Counted from the first letter of the stretch, positions 9,369-19,679 are shown. The stretch: 64,000 nucleotides of DNA from Geminicoccaceae bacterium (GCA_020638495.1 JACKIN010000009.1:62001-126000); one strand, 5' to 3'. The notes: generated by a model not told the origin, from the letters alone. A program made the numbers and translations.

Positions 9369-10610
9369 ATGGACGACGACGCATTCTTCGGTCTCTCGCG
9401 GTATCATTTCCTGCTGGCCGGGTTGGGTGCTGCCATCATCCTGGCTCACTGGCTGCCCCGCTTCTTCTCGAAGCGCGAGCCGGCGGCGGCACCGCTGATG
9501 ATCCTGCTGGGGATGGCCATCGCCTTGGCAGTGCCCGAGCTGGCCCTGCTGCCGGACCCACGTTCATCGCCCGGGCCCTGGGAGCTGATCAGCGAGATGG
9601 CGGTCATCGTGGCACTGTTCGCGAGCGGCATGCGGATCGATCGTCTTCGGCCGTGGCGGCAATGGAGCCCGACGCTGCGGCTGCTGGCGCTGGCCATGCC
9701 GCTCACCATCCTCGCCGTGGCGCTGCTGGGGGTCGGCCTGATGGGCATGACGGTGGCGGGGGCCATCCTGCTCGGCGCGGTCCTGGCCCCGACCGACCCG
9801 GTGCTCGCCGCCGACGTTCAGGTCGGCCCGCCCCATGAGGGCAGGGAGCACCCGGTGCGCTTCGCGCTGACGACTGAAGCGGCGCTGAACGACGGCCTCG
9901 CCTTTCCCTTCGTCCATCTCGGGCTGGTCGTCGCGGCGCTGGGCGCGAATCCGGCCATCTGGCTCTGGGAATGGCTCCTGGTCGACGTCGCCTACCGCAT
10001 CGCCGCCGGCGTCGTTGTCGGCATAGCTTGCGGCTGGGCGCTGGGCCAGGTGCTCTTCGTGCTGCCGAGGGCCGCGGTGCTCGCCGATACGGCTTCCGGC
10101 GTCGTCGCCCTGGCCGGCGTGATGCTCTGCTACGGCGTTGCCGAGCTCATCGAGGGATACGGGTTCATCGCGGTCGCGGTGATGGGGCTGACGCTTCGCC
10201 GGGTCCAGGTCGAGCACTTCTTCCACCGGCGGCTTCACGATTTCGGCGAGGCCATCGAGCATGCGCTGACGGCGATCCTGCTGGTGGCGCTGGGCAGCGT
10301 CATGCCGCTGCTGCTGGGCGACCTGACCTGGCTGCATCTCGTCGTGGCACTGACGCTGCTCTTCGTCGCCCGGCCGCTCGTCACCTGGCTCGCCCTGCTG
10401 CACACCTCCCTGACCCACGGTTCGCGGGTGCGGGTCGCGGTCTACGGCGTGCGCGGCATCGGGTCGATCTACTATCTCTGCTACGCGGGCAGCCACATGG
10501 AGTTCGTGAACGAGGCGGCGATCTGGTCGTTGGTGGCGCTGGTCATCCTCCTCTCGACGATGCTGCACGGCTTCACCGTCGGCTGGGCCATGGAGGGAAT
10601 CCGAGACTAG
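9369..10610 (+). CDS. CPA1-type Na+/H+ antiporter
   Basis: This 413-residue integral membrane protein exchanges Na+ (or K+) for protons. About twelve hydrophobic segments are visible. The CPA1 hallmarks are LAPTDPVLAADVQVG around 140 and TTEAALNDGLAFPFVHLG around 165-180, the second carrying the ion-binding Asn-Asp pair. A conserved RVAVYGVRGIGSIYYL segment lies near 365. There is no long cytoplasmic C-terminal domain, so it is a short bacterial form. The ATG at 9369 has a TGGAGAG ribosome site. It follows the EamA gene by 112 bp and could be co-transcribed. Confidence 0.9.
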   Translation: MDDDAFFGLSRYHFLLAGLGAAIILAHWLPRFFSKREPAAAPLMILLGMAIALAVPELALLPDPRSSPGPWELISEMAVIVALFASGMRIDRLRPWRQWSPTLRLLALAMPLTILAVALLGVGLMGMTVAGAILLGAVLAPTDPVLAADVQVGPPHEGREHPVRFALTTEAALNDGLAFPFVHLGLVVAALGANPAIWLWEWLLVDVAYRIAAGVVVGIACGWALGQVLFVLPRAAVLADTASGVVALAGVMLCYGVAELIEGYGFIAVAVMGLTLRRVQVEHFFHRRLHDFGEAIEHALTAILLVALGSVMPLLLGDLTWLHLVVALTLLFVARPLVTWLALLHTSLTHGSRVRVAVYGVRGIGSIYYLCYAGSHMEFVNEAAIWSLVALVILLSTMLHGFTVGWAMEGIRD

Positions 10611-10742
10611 GAAGAATAGCCGCGGGCGCCGGCCGTGGTCAAAGAGCTTGCAAGACGGGCTGCCGCGCGGGCATTTTCAGGCGCATCGAATCAGAGCCGC
10701 TGCCGCGAACGCGGACAGGGCAACCGCCTGAGGGAGGAAAGA

Positions 10743-11711
10743 ATGAGGAACATGAGCAGGTTGCTCGCCGCGGCGGCGATCATGGCGGCCTTTGCCGGCA
10801 GCGCTAACGCGGCCTATCCGGAGCGCCCCCTCACGCTGATCGTGCCCTGGGCCGCCGGCGGCGGGACGGATGCGATCGGGCGGATGATCGCCCAGGGCCT
10901 GCAGGAGGAGCTGGGGCAGCCGGTCAACGTGGTGAACCGCACCGGGGCGGGCGGCATTGTCGGCCACAAGGAGATGGTCGATGCGGAGCCCGACGGCTAC
11001 ACCATCGGCTTCGCCACGGCCGAGCTCGGCACCTACCGCGCCATGGGCACGTCGGAGATCTCGCCGGCCGACGTCACGCCGATCGCCCTCATGAACTTCG
11101 ACGCGGCGGCCTTCAGCGTCCGCGCCGACAGCGAGTGGGCGACGCTGGCCGATGCGCTGGCGGCGATCAAGGCGGCCCCGGCCGGCACCTACAAGGCATC
11201 GGGCTTCCCGGTCGGCGCCGGCTATCACCTCGCTCTCTCCGGCCTCCTGACCGACAACGACATCGATCCGAAGGCCATTGCCGTGGTGCCGAGCCAGGGT
11301 GCGGCGCCGGGCTTCCAGGAGCTGGTCTCGGGCGGCGTCGAGATCGTCCCCTCGTCCCTGCCGGAAGCGGCGCCGATGCTGGAGAGCAACCTGGTCCGCA
11401 CGCTGGCCGTGCTGGCGCCCGAGCGCCTGCCCGCCTATCCCGACGTGCCGACGGCGATCGAGGCGGTCGGCACGCAGTCGGTCGGCGGTTCCTGGCGCGG
11501 CGTGGTCGGCCCGGCCGACCTGCCGCCGGAGATTGCCGAGCGGCTCGAGGCAGCGCTCCAGGCCGTGGCCGAGAGCGAGGCCTACATTTCCTTCATGGAC
11601 GGCCGCAGCTTCGGCCGGCAGTGGCTGCCGGCGGCCGAGTTCGCCGAGTTCATGGCGACCGCCGAGGAGAGCGCCACGGCTTCGATCGAGAAGCTCGGGC
11701 TCGGCCAGTAG
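10743..11711 (+). CDS. Tripartite tricarboxylate transporter substrate-binding protein (TctC/Bug type)
   Basis: The 322-residue periplasmic binding protein has a signal peptide (MSRLLAAAAIMAAFAGSANA, cleavage before AYPERPL). It shows the Bug-family features YPERPLTLIVPWAAGGGTD, VVNRTGAGGIVG and PDGYTIGFATAELG. Such proteins deliver carboxylated or other small substrates to TctAB. The start was chosen by a strong GGGAGGAAAG ribosome site six bases before ATG. It is the first gene of a C-B-A transporter operon, followed 43 bp later by the TctB-like gene. The ligand is unknown; the family binds many carboxylates, and some paralogs act only as sensors. Confidence 0.92.
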   Translation: MRNMSRLLAAAAIMAAFAGSANAAYPERPLTLIVPWAAGGGTDAIGRMIAQGLQEELGQPVNVVNRTGAGGIVGHKEMVDAEPDGYTIGFATAELGTYRAMGTSEISPADVTPIALMNFDAAAFSVRADSEWATLADALAAIKAAPAGTYKASGFPVGAGYHLALSGLLTDNDIDPKAIAVVPSQGAAPGFQELVSGGVEIVPSSLPEAAPMLESNLVRTLAVLAPERLPAYPDVPTAIEAVGTQSVGGSWRGVVGPADLPPEIAERLEAALQAVAESEAYISFMDGRSFGRQWLPAAEFAEFMATAEESATASIEKLGLGQ

Positions 11712-11754
11712 GCGAAACGGGCAACCGCCCGTCGGCGGCGGTGGAGCCGCGCGC

Positions 11755-12222
11755 ATGAGATGGAACGACGCGGTGCTGGGTGCGATCTTCGTGATCATCG
11801 CCCTCGTCGTCGCCCTCGACGCGCGCGGCTTTCCCGATCTGCCGGGGCAGGCCTACGGCTCCGGCACCCTGCCGACGCTGGTGGCGGCGGTGATGTTCTG
11901 CCTGGGGGCAGCGCAGATCGTCACAGGCGTCAGGAGCCGCGCCCCGGCGATCCGGCTCGACGCCTGGATGCGGGCACCGGGGGCGGCCTGGCGCATGGCG
12001 GCCGTGCCGCTTTTCGTCGCCGCTTTCGTCCTGCTCCTGCGCCCGCTGGGCTTCCCGCTGGTCACGCCGCCTTTGCTCTTCGCGCTCCTCCTCGTGATGA
12101 CGGTCCGGCCGGCGACCGCCCTCGTCGTCGCCGTCGCCGCGACGGCGGGCATCTGGTTCGTCTTCGCGCGGCTGCTCGGCGTGCCGCTGCCGCTCGGGCT
12201 CCTGACCGAGATCGTCTACTGA
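11755..12222 (+). CDS. Tripartite tricarboxylate transporter small membrane subunit (TctB type)
   Basis: The 155-residue protein has four hydrophobic segments, as expected of TctB: DAVLGAIFVIIALVVAL at the N-terminus, LVAAVMFCLGAAQIVTG, VPLFVAAFVLLLRPLGF, and a final pair holding ATALVVAVAATAGIWFVF. It contains the GQAYGSGTLPTLVA loop typical of the family after the first segment. It works with the large permease that follows after 34 bp. Sequence conservation in TctB is low, so position within the operon and the topology pattern are the main support. Confidence 0.88.
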   Translation: MRWNDAVLGAIFVIIALVVALDARGFPDLPGQAYGSGTLPTLVAAVMFCLGAAQIVTGVRSRAPAIRLDAWMRAPGAAWRMAAVPLFVAAFVLLLRPLGFPLVTPPLLFALLLVMTVRPATALVVAVAATAGIWFVFARLLGVPLPLGLLTEIVY

Positions 12223-12256
12223 TGGTGTGCGGCGAGCGGGTCGAGGTCGTTTCCTG

Positions 12257-13765
12257 ATGGAAGCGCTGCTCGCGGCCTTCGCCGCCGCCCTGGCGCCGCA
12301 GGTGCTGCTGGTCGTGGTCGCGGCATCCGTCTACGGCCTCTTCATCGGCGCCGTGCCGGGCCTGACCGCCACCATGGGCACGGCGCTCCTGGTGCCGCTC
12401 ACCTTCTTCCTCGAGCCGCTCGCCGCCATCGGCGCCATCGTCGCCGCCTCGACCATGGCGATCTTCGCCGGCGACATCCCGGGCGCCCTCCTGCGCATCC
12501 CCGGCACGCCGGCCTCGGCCGCCTACACCGATGACGCCTACCGGCTGACGCAGAAGGGCCAGGCCGGGCTGGCGCTCGGCACCAACCTCGTCTGCTCGGT
12601 CCTGGGCGGGCTGATCGGCGTGGCCATCCTGGTGCTCGCCGCCCCGCGCATCGCCCGCTTCTCGCTCGGCTTCTCGAGCTACGAGTATTTCTGGCTGGCC
12701 CTGCTCGGGCTCTCCTGCGCCACCGCGGTGAGCCGGGGCTCGGCGGTCAAGGGCGGGCTCTCGATCTGCGCCGGCCTCCTGATCTCGATGATCGGCATCG
12801 ACATCGTCACGGGCACCCCGCGCTTCACCTTCGGCGACACGCCGCTGATCGCCGGGGTGTCGATCATCCCGGTCCTCATCGGGATGTTCGCGATCACCGA
12901 GATCCTGAGGAAATGCGCCACGCCGGCGCCGGCCTCGAGGCCCGAGGCATTGCGGCTCGGTGCCCTCTTCGCGGGCGTCGGCGGCACGGTCTGGCGCTAC
13001 AAGGGCGGCGTCGCCCGCTCGTCCGTCCTCGGCGCCTTCATCGGGGCCCTGCCCGGGGCCGGCGCCGACATCGCCGCCTGGATCAGCTATGCCGTCGCCA
13101 AGCGCTTCTCGCGCGAGCCCCGGAAGTTCGGCACGGGCCACGCGGAAGGCATCGTCAGCGCCTCGAGCTCGAACAACGCCGCGCTCTCCGGCGCCTATGT
13201 CCCGGCCCTCGTCTTCGGCATCCCGGGCGACACCATCACGGCCATCCTGATCGGGGTGCTGATGATGAAGGGGGTGACGCCGGGGCCCATGGTCTTCGTC
13301 ATGGACCAGGGGCTGGTCGGCGCCATCTTCGCCATCTTCGTCGTCGCCAACCTCCTGCTGCTGCCGCTCGGCACGGTTGCCATCCTCCTGTCGCAGCGGC
13401 TGCTCGCCGTGCCCGCGAACGTGCTCTTCCCGATCATCCTGCTCTTCTGCGCCATCGGCGCCTTCGCCACCAACAACGCCTATTTCGACATCTGGATCAT
13501 GCTGGCGGTGGGCCTCCTCGCCTTCGCCCTGGAGGAGAACGGCTACCCGCTGGCGCCGATGATCCTGGCGCTCATCCTCGGCCCGCAGATCGAGGAGAGC
13601 TTCATGCAGTCGATCATCAAGGCGGACGGGCACCTGCTCGCGTTCTTCAGCCGGCCGATCGCCGGCACGCTCGGCGTGCTGACGCTGGCGATCTGGCTGG
13701 CCGTGGCGCTCCTCGCCCTGCGCTCCGGGCGCCGGGCGGCCGGAGCAGCCCGGCGAGCCGGGTGA
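12257..13765 (+). CDS. Tripartite tricarboxylate transporter large permease (TctA type)
   Basis: The 502-residue membrane protein has about twelve hydrophobic segments and the family signature GAVPGLTATMGTALLVPLTF near residues 32-51. The repeat-like GALPGAGADIAAWISYAVAKRFS segment lies near 265-285, followed by SASSSNNAALSGAYVPALVFGIPGD. It is the ion-coupled channel subunit of the transporter whose binding protein and small subunit precede it. The ATG at 12257 gives the normal N-terminus; an upstream GTG-type extension would only add Arg-rich residues. A SIS-domain gene follows within 50 bp. Confidence 0.93.
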   Translation: MEALLAAFAAALAPQVLLVVVAASVYGLFIGAVPGLTATMGTALLVPLTFFLEPLAAIGAIVAASTMAIFAGDIPGALLRIPGTPASAAYTDDAYRLTQKGQAGLALGTNLVCSVLGGLIGVAILVLAAPRIARFSLGFSSYEYFWLALLGLSCATAVSRGSAVKGGLSICAGLLISMIGIDIVTGTPRFTFGDTPLIAGVSIIPVLIGMFAITEILRKCATPAPASRPEALRLGALFAGVGGTVWRYKGGVARSSVLGAFIGALPGAGADIAAWISYAVAKRFSREPRKFGTGHAEGIVSASSSNNAALSGAYVPALVFGIPGDTITAILIGVLMMKGVTPGPMVFVMDQGLVGAIFAIFVVANLLLLPLGTVAILLSQRLLAVPANVLFPIILLFCAIGAFATNNAYFDIWIMLAVGLLAFALEENGYPLAPMILALILGPQIEESFMQSIIKADGHLLAFFSRPIAGTLGVLTLAIWLAVALLALRSGRRAAGAARRAG

Positions 13766-13811
13766 CGATGCCGGCCGCAGGCCCACGGACCACCATCGAG
13801 GAGCATGCCAC

Positions 13812-14366
13812 ATGAGCAGCCTGTACCGAACCGCCCTGGACGAGCTCGGCGGCGTCTTCGATCGCCTGGACGACGCCCGGGTCGACCGGGCGGTCGAGGA
13901 GATCGCCGCCGCCCGGCGGGTCGTCGTCTTCGGCGGCGGCCGGGAGAAGCTGCAGATCATGGGCTTCGCCATGCGGCTCTTCCACATGGGGCTCGCCGTG
14001 GCGGTCGAGGGCGACATGACCACGCCGCCGGTGGGGGCGGGCGACCTCTTCCTCGTCACCTGCGGGCCCGGCGAGATCTCGACCGCCCTGGCGCTGATCG
14101 ACGTGGCGAGGGCGGCGGGGGCCAGGGTGATGCTGATCACGGCCCAGCCCGAAGGGCGGGCCGCGGCCCGGGCCGATTTCGTGCTGCATCTGCCGGCCCA
14201 GACCATGGCCGACGACCAGGGGCCGCAGCGCAGCTCGGTCCTGCCGATGGGCTCGCTCTACGAGGGCGCACTCTTCGTGCTCTTCGAGGTGATGGTCCTG
14301 AAGCTGATCGAGCGGCTCGAGGTCACGCCGGAGGCCATGCGGGCCAACCACACCAACCTGGAATAG
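13812..14366 (+). CDS. SIS-domain protein, 6-phospho-3-hexuloisomerase-like
   Basis: The 184-residue protein is a single SIS (sugar isomerase) domain. VVVFGGGREKLQIMGFAMRLFHMGLAV resembles the phosphosugar-binding loop of HxlB/AgrB-type isomerases, and AARADFVLHLPAQTMADDQG plus PMGSLYEGALFVLFEVMVLKLIE match the C-terminal family pattern. This suggests isomerisation or sensing of a phosphorylated sugar. It lies in the transporter operon, 46 bp after the TctA gene with a GAGGAG-containing ribosome site, so it may process the imported compound or its first product. No partner HxlA-like aldolase is present here. Enzyme activity is inferred from the fold. Confidence 0.83.
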   Translation: MSSLYRTALDELGGVFDRLDDARVDRAVEEIAAARRVVVFGGGREKLQIMGFAMRLFHMGLAVAVEGDMTTPPVGAGDLFLVTCGPGEISTALALIDVARAAGARVMLITAQPEGRAAARADFVLHLPAQTMADDQGPQRSSVLPMGSLYEGALFVLFEVMVLKLIERLEVTPEAMRANHTNLE

Positions 14367-14503
14367 GCCGCCCACAATAGGAATAATAGCCTTTCTCGTG
14401 GGCCGAGTCAAGGGGCGCGGGTTCCTTCGGCAAATCCTGCCTTTCGGGTTCCTTCGCCGGCCTGAAGGCAGGCGGATGCCCGCAATCGCCGGGTCGGGCC
14501 TTT
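14367..14503. other. Intergenic leader of the first composite repeat element
   Basis: No gene is visible in this stretch. It contains two looser copies of a GGGTTCCTTCG sequence (from 14419 and 14446), similar to the core of the 21-bp units that follow. A perfect 8-bp inverted repeat, CCTGCCTT at 14436-14443 and AAGGCAGG at 14466-14473, could form a stem-loop. A short A/T-rich patch (AATAGGAATAATAG, about 14376-14389) lies next to the SIS gene end, bracketed by GCCCAC/GTGGGC. These may be promoter or terminator parts, but the evidence is weak. Confidence 0.4.
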
Positions 14504-14606
14504 GGGTTCGTTCGTCGAAAGCCCGGGTTCGATCGTCGAATCGCCGGGTTCGATCGTCGATTCCGTGGGTTCGCTCGTCGGTTCGGCGGGTTCGTTCGTC
14601 GCGGGA
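14504..14606 (+). repeat. Composite repeat element copy 1, left half: five 21-bp tandem units
   Basis: Five direct repeats begin at 14504, 14525, 14546, 14567 and 14588, an exact 21-bp period. The conserved core is GGGTTCGNTCGTCG, where N is T, A, A, C, T in order; the remaining seven bases vary. Twenty-one bases is two helical turns, so all cores face the same side of the DNA. The fifth unit runs directly into the palindrome array, whose first palindrome begins 19 bp after the start of that unit. The same five-unit arrangement occurs at 46807-46908. No protein-coding purpose is evident. Confidence 0.9.
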
Positions 14607-14752
14607 TGTCGCGGAATCCGCGACATCCCGGGAAAACTGTCGCGGAATCTGCGACATCCCGGGTTCGCCTGTCGCGGAATCCGCGACAACCCAAGCAATT
14701 CTGTCGCGGAATCCGCGACAACCCGAGCGGTGGTGTCGCGGATTTTGCGACA
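14607..14752 (+). repeat. Composite repeat element copy 1, right half: five 19-bp palindromes
   Basis: Five palindromes start at 14607, 14638, 14670, 14702 and 14734 (steps 31, 32, 32, 32). Copies 1, 3 and 4 are exactly TGTCGCGGAATCCGCGACA; copy 2 has CTGCGACA and copy 5 has ATTTTGCGACA in the right arm. The 12-13 bp spacers begin TCCCGGG or ACCCAAG/ACCCGAG. Each palindrome can form an 8-bp stem with a three-base loop. The arm changes become G-U pairs in a plus-strand RNA. The period is not a multiple of three, which argues against a coding repeat. A near-identical layout occurs at 46909-47054. Confidence 0.92.
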
Positions 14753-14882
14753 GTGGCCGGCCGGGTCCCGGGCCGGCGCGCCGACGCCCGACGGCGCGGA
14801 ACTCGGTGGCGGCTCGCCGGTTCTTGGCGGGCGGTGCTGCGGGCTGAGCGCGGCCCGCGCAACCCCCGGGAAAGGAACGACC

Positions 14883-15365
14883 GTGAAGGACCTGAGCCAG
14901 CTTTTCCAGCACATGCTGATGGACGTCTATTACGCCGAGAAGAAGATCCTCAAGAGCCTGCCGAAGATGGCGGAGAAGGCCGGGGACAAGGCGCTCGTCG
15001 AGGCGTTCAACGCGCATTTCACCGAGACCGAGGGGCAGATCGACCGACTCGAGCGGGTGTTCGAGATGCTCGACAGGAAGCCCGAGGGGGAAACCTGCGA
15101 GGCGCTCGACGGGCTGGTCGCCGAGGCCGAGGAGATCATGAAGGAGGCCGGGTCGGACGCGGTGCGCGATGCCGGCCTGCTGGCTGCGGCGCAGGCGGTC
15201 GAGCACTACGAGATCTCGCGCTACGGCACGCTCGTCGCCTGGGCCCAGGAGCTCGGGCTCGCCGAGGTGGTGGGGCTGCTGCAGGAGACCCTCGACCAGG
15301 AGTATGCGGCCGACGAGCTGCTCGACCGGCTGGCGTCCGAGAAGATCAACAAGCTCGCTGCCTGA
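14883..15365 (+). CDS. DUF892 (YciE/YciF) ferritin-like protein
   Basis: The 160-residue all-helical protein belongs to the DUF892 family of four-helix ferritin-like proteins linked to stress responses. Evidence is the N-terminal LSQLFQHMLMDVYYAEKKILKSLPKMAEKA, the metal-ligand-type residues in FNAHFTETEGQIDRLERVF, and AVEHYEISRYGTLVAWAQELG later. The start is a GTG at 14883 preceded by AAAGGA; longer in-frame extensions upstream read through the repeat array and are rejected. It faces the histidine kinase gene tail-to-tail across 20 bp. Iron storage has not been shown for most members. Confidence 0.9.
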   Translation: MKDLSQLFQHMLMDVYYAEKKILKSLPKMAEKAGDKALVEAFNAHFTETEGQIDRLERVFEMLDRKPEGETCEALDGLVAEAEEIMKEAGSDAVRDAGLLAAAQAVEHYEISRYGTLVAWAQELGLAEVVGLLQETLDQEYAADELLDRLASEKINKLAA

Positions 15366-15385
15366 GCGCGGGCGGCGCCGGCGGC

Positions 15386-16981
15386 TCAGGCCGCCGGTGC
15401 CTCGGGCGCCTGAGGGCCGGGCTGCACGGGGAAGGTGACGCTGAGCGTGGTGCCGCCGTCGAAGCGCTGATCGAGAGCGCCTCCGAGCTGGCTGGCGAGG
15501 GCCGCGAGGAGGCGCAGGCCGAGGCCCTGGTCGGTCCGGGGGCTGCCATTCGAGCCGACGCCGTTGTCGGAGATCGAGAGGGCGGCGGTGATGCCATCGG
15601 TGCGCAGCGTGACGTCGATCCGGGAATCGGTGCCCGACCGATCGCCCGGAAAGGCATGCTTGACCGCGTTGGTGAGGGCTTCGACCGTGATCAGGGCCAG
15701 CGGTATCGCGCGATCCGGTGCCAGCTCCAGCGCATCGGTGCTGCACGAAACCTCGATGTCCCTCTCGGGCGGCACGATGCCCGGGTTCGTCGTCAGGCGC
15801 CGCAGCAGGCGGGCGATATCGACCGTCCCGTCGCCGGACGCGCTGTCGAGCTGGCGGTGGACCTCGGCGATGGCGTTGACGCGCAGCGCCACCTCGTCGA
15901 GGCTGTCGCGCGAATCGCCGGTCTGGCCGCGGCCACGCAGGCGCAGCAGCGATTCGACGAGCTGCAGGTTGTTCTTCACCCGGTGGCTGAGCTCCTGGTA
16001 GAGCATGGCCTGCCGGTCGGCCGCCGCGCGGCTCCGCGCGACCTCGGCGGCGTCTAGCGCGTGCTGCAAGCGCCGGCTCAGCTCGCCCAGGACCAGGAGG
16101 GCGATCGCCACGGCTGCCGCGAGGCTGGCGACGATCACCAGCATCCGCCAGCCCCAGGCGACCCAGATCGCGCGGGTCGGCAGGCCGAAGCTGGCGAAGA
16201 GCGGAAAGCCCTGGACCGGCACGGTCGCATAGAGGCGGGTGATGCCGTCGGTTTGCGCCGTCGCCTCGTAGAGCGGCGGGGCGGTACCGGCGATCGCGTC
16301 CAGGACCGCGGCCGGCGACTCGATCGTGAGCGGCGGATAGGCCGTGTCCTGACGGACGAGCAGCCGCCCGTCGCGACGGATCAGCGACACCGCGGCGTCG
16401 TCCGGCGACGCCATGGTCCTGAAGAAATCGGCGAAGGCGGCGACGCGGGCGCCGGTCACGACGAGGCCGGCGAACCCCTCGCCGGCGCGGCGGCGGGCGA
16501 CGACGATCGCGTCCTCGCCGGCCGGCTGCACGGTCAGCCGGTCGATGTACAGTGTCTCGTCGCCGTCGCGGAGCGCCTGGAAATAGGGCCGGTCGCTGAC
16601 GTCGAGGGTCGGCCCGGCCCATCGGTCGGTCAGGAGGAGCTGGCCATCCGGCGTGACGATGCTCACGCTGATGGCGTGCTCGCCGGTCTCGACCAGGGTG
16701 GCGAGCTCCGCCGCCAGACCCTTGCGATCGAGGCGCAGGCGCTCGGGCGAGGCCAGCTTTTCGGCCTGGACGAGGAGCTGATCGAGGCTGGTCAGCACGC
16801 GCTCGCTGTATGCCGCCGCCAGCCTGGCGTTGCGCAGCACGATCTGCTCGGCGGTGTCGCGCTCGGCCCGCCAGGCCCAGACCGCCAGGATGCCGGCGAC
16901 CAGCAGCGCCAGGACCGGGATGGTGACCTGCAGAAGCTGCAAGCGGGGTGTGCGCAACCTCGACGACAAACTGCGCCACAT
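15386..16981 (-). CDS. Membrane sensor histidine kinase, HisKA_2 type with periplasmic sensor
   Basis: The 531-residue protein has an N-terminal membrane segment (LQVTIPVLALLVAGILAVWAW, 17-37). A periplasmic Cache-like region (about 40-270) contains VSIVTPDGQLLLTDRWAG and DVSDRPYFQAL, and a second membrane segment lies near 277-298. The HisKA_2 phosphoacceptor box is ELSHRVKNNLQL (His333), followed by an HATPase with ALTNAVKHAF, ISDNGVGSNG and GLGLRLLAALASQLGG. Kinases of this class often feed the alphaproteobacterial general stress pathway. No response regulator adjoins it, so it is an orphan. The ligand is unknown. Confidence 0.9.
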   Translation of the reverse strand: MWRSLSSRLRTPRLQLLQVTIPVLALLVAGILAVWAWRAERDTAEQIVLRNARLAAAYSERVLTSLDQLLVQAEKLASPERLRLDRKGLAAELATLVETGEHAISVSIVTPDGQLLLTDRWAGPTLDVSDRPYFQALRDGDETLYIDRLTVQPAGEDAIVVARRRAGEGFAGLVVTGARVAAFADFFRTMASPDDAAVSLIRRDGRLLVRQDTAYPPLTIESPAAVLDAIAGTAPPLYEATAQTDGITRLYATVPVQGFPLFASFGLPTRAIWVAWGWRMLVIVASLAAAVAIALLVLGELSRRLQHALDAAEVARSRAAADRQAMLYQELSHRVKNNLQLVESLLRLRGRGQTGDSRDSLDEVALRVNAIAEVHRQLDSASGDGTVDIARLLRRLTTNPGIVPPERDIEVSCSTDALELAPDRAIPLALITVEALTNAVKHAFPGDRSGTDSRIDVTLRTDGITAALSISDNGVGSNGSPRTDQGLGLRLLAALASQLGGALDQRFDGGTTLSVTFPVQPGPQAPEAPAA

Positions 16982-17108
16982 CCTGCCGGTTTCCTGCCCC
17001 TGCCGATCGCTGCGCCGGAATACGCCGGCCGGAGTTCGCCATGCCGCCGGGAATTTGTCATTAACAATTGTTGGGGTGGGATGGGCTCGCCCCTCCGCGG
17101 GGTCCGGG

Positions 17109-18110
17109 TCAGGCGCGGGCCGGCTGGGCGCCCAGGGTCTTCGCCTGATGCGCCTTGACGGCGAGCAGCCGGGCGCGGCGCCGCTGGAGCTGCTGGTCGG
17201 TGAGCACGCCGAGCAGGATGACGGTGCCCATGACCGCGAAATTGAGCGAGGTCGGGATGCCCAGGAGGTTGACGAGGTTCTGCAGGACCTGCAGCAGCAC
17301 CGTGCCGAGGGCGATGCCCATGATCGAGCCCTCGCCGCCCCTGAGCGAGCAGCCGCCGAGCACCGCCGCGGCGATGCCGTAGAGCTCGTAGAAATTGCCG
17401 TGCGCCGAGGGCTGGATGGAGTAGGTGTAGAAGGCGAGGAAGACCGCCGCGAGGCCGGCGAGGGCGCCGCTGATCACATAGGCCGAGGCGATGACGAGGT
17501 TGGTCGGGATGCCGGAGTAGCGTGCCGCCTCCTCGTTCTTGCCGACCGCGAAGAGGTAGCGGCCGAAGACCGAGCGGTGCAGCACGATGCCCATGACGAT
17601 GGCGACGGCGACGAAGGCGATGAAGGTGTGCGGCACGCCGAGGCTGCGGCCCGAGGCCAGCCATTCCAGCGTTTCGTGGCCACCGGCGTAGCCGAAGCCG
17701 ATGGTGGCGTCGGCCATGTAGTAGCGGGCGGCGCCGCGGTAGATCAGGAGGCCGCAGAGGGTGACGACGAAGGGCTGCATGTTGAAGCGGGTCACCAGCA
17801 CACCGTGGATGACGCCGAAGCAGATGCCGAGCCCGATGGCGAGCGGCAGGACCAGCTCCCAGGCCATGCCCTTGTTGGTCATGAGGTCGATGAAGACGAC
17901 GCCGATCAGCGCGAACATCGAGCCGACGGAGAGGTCGATGCCGCCGGTGATGATGACGACGCCGATGCCGATCGAGAAGATGCCGAAGAGGCCGACCAGG
18001 TTCGCCATGTTGCCGAGATTGACCGGCGACAGGAAGACGGGGTTGAGCGCCGTGGTGATGGCGCCCACGACGAGGATCAGCACGAGGAGGCCCAGGTCTT
18101 TCTTCTGCAT
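17109..18110 (-). CDS. Sugar ABC transporter permease (RbsC type)
   Basis: This 333-residue inner-membrane protein has 8-10 hydrophobic segments and the BPD_transp_2 motifs of ribose-type importers: [20 protein letters not shown] (about 52-71), FGRYLFAVGKNEEAARYSGIP (about 183-203) and a C-terminal VMGTVILLGVLTDQQLQRRR. It is the last gene of a binding protein, ATPase, permease operon on the minus strand, 18 bp after the ATPase gene. The unusual aromatic-rich loop ARYYMADATIGFGYAGGHETLEW lies between two central segments. The transported sugar or polyol is not identifiable from sequence. Confidence 0.92.
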   Translation of the reverse strand: MQKKDLGLLVLILVVGAITTALNPVFLSPVNLGNMANLVGLFGIFSIGIGVVIITGGIDLSVGSMFALIGVVFIDLMTNKGMAWELVLPLAIGLGICFGVIHGVLVTRFNMQPFVVTLCGLLIYRGAARYYMADATIGFGYAGGHETLEWLASGRSLGVPHTFIAFVAVAIVMGIVLHRSVFGRYLFAVGKNEEAARYSGIPTNLVIASAYVISGALAGLAAVFLAFYTYSIQPSAHGNFYELYGIAAAVLGGCSLRGGEGSIMGIALGTVLLQVLQNLVNLLGIPTSLNFAVMGTVILLGVLTDQQLQRRRARLLAVKAHQAKTLGAQPARA

Positions 18111-18128
18111 GGCGGCGGTCGCCCCGGG

Positions 18129-19675
<1,547 letters not shown>

Positions 19676-19679
<4 letters not shown>

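Noticed and set aside
14504..14606. tRNA fragments, because GGTTCGATC resembles a T-arm
   Set aside because: No cloverleaf, anticodon arm or acceptor stem can be built, and the motif repeats every 21 bp.
14607..14752. CRISPR array
   Set aside because: The repeats are 19-bp palindromes with 12-13 bp spacers that share a common start; CRISPR spacers are about 30 bp and unrelated, and no cas gene is present.
14323..14914. Minus- and plus-strand frames across the first composite repeat, with repeated translated words such as SATVFPG and RRSNP
   Set aside because: The palindrome period is 31-32 bp, so each copy is read in a different frame; no ribosome sites or conserved codon pattern support a protein.
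17063..17072. AACAATTGTT palindrome upstream of the histidine kinase
   Set aside because: At 10 bp it is too short and common to call an operator without copies elsewhere.
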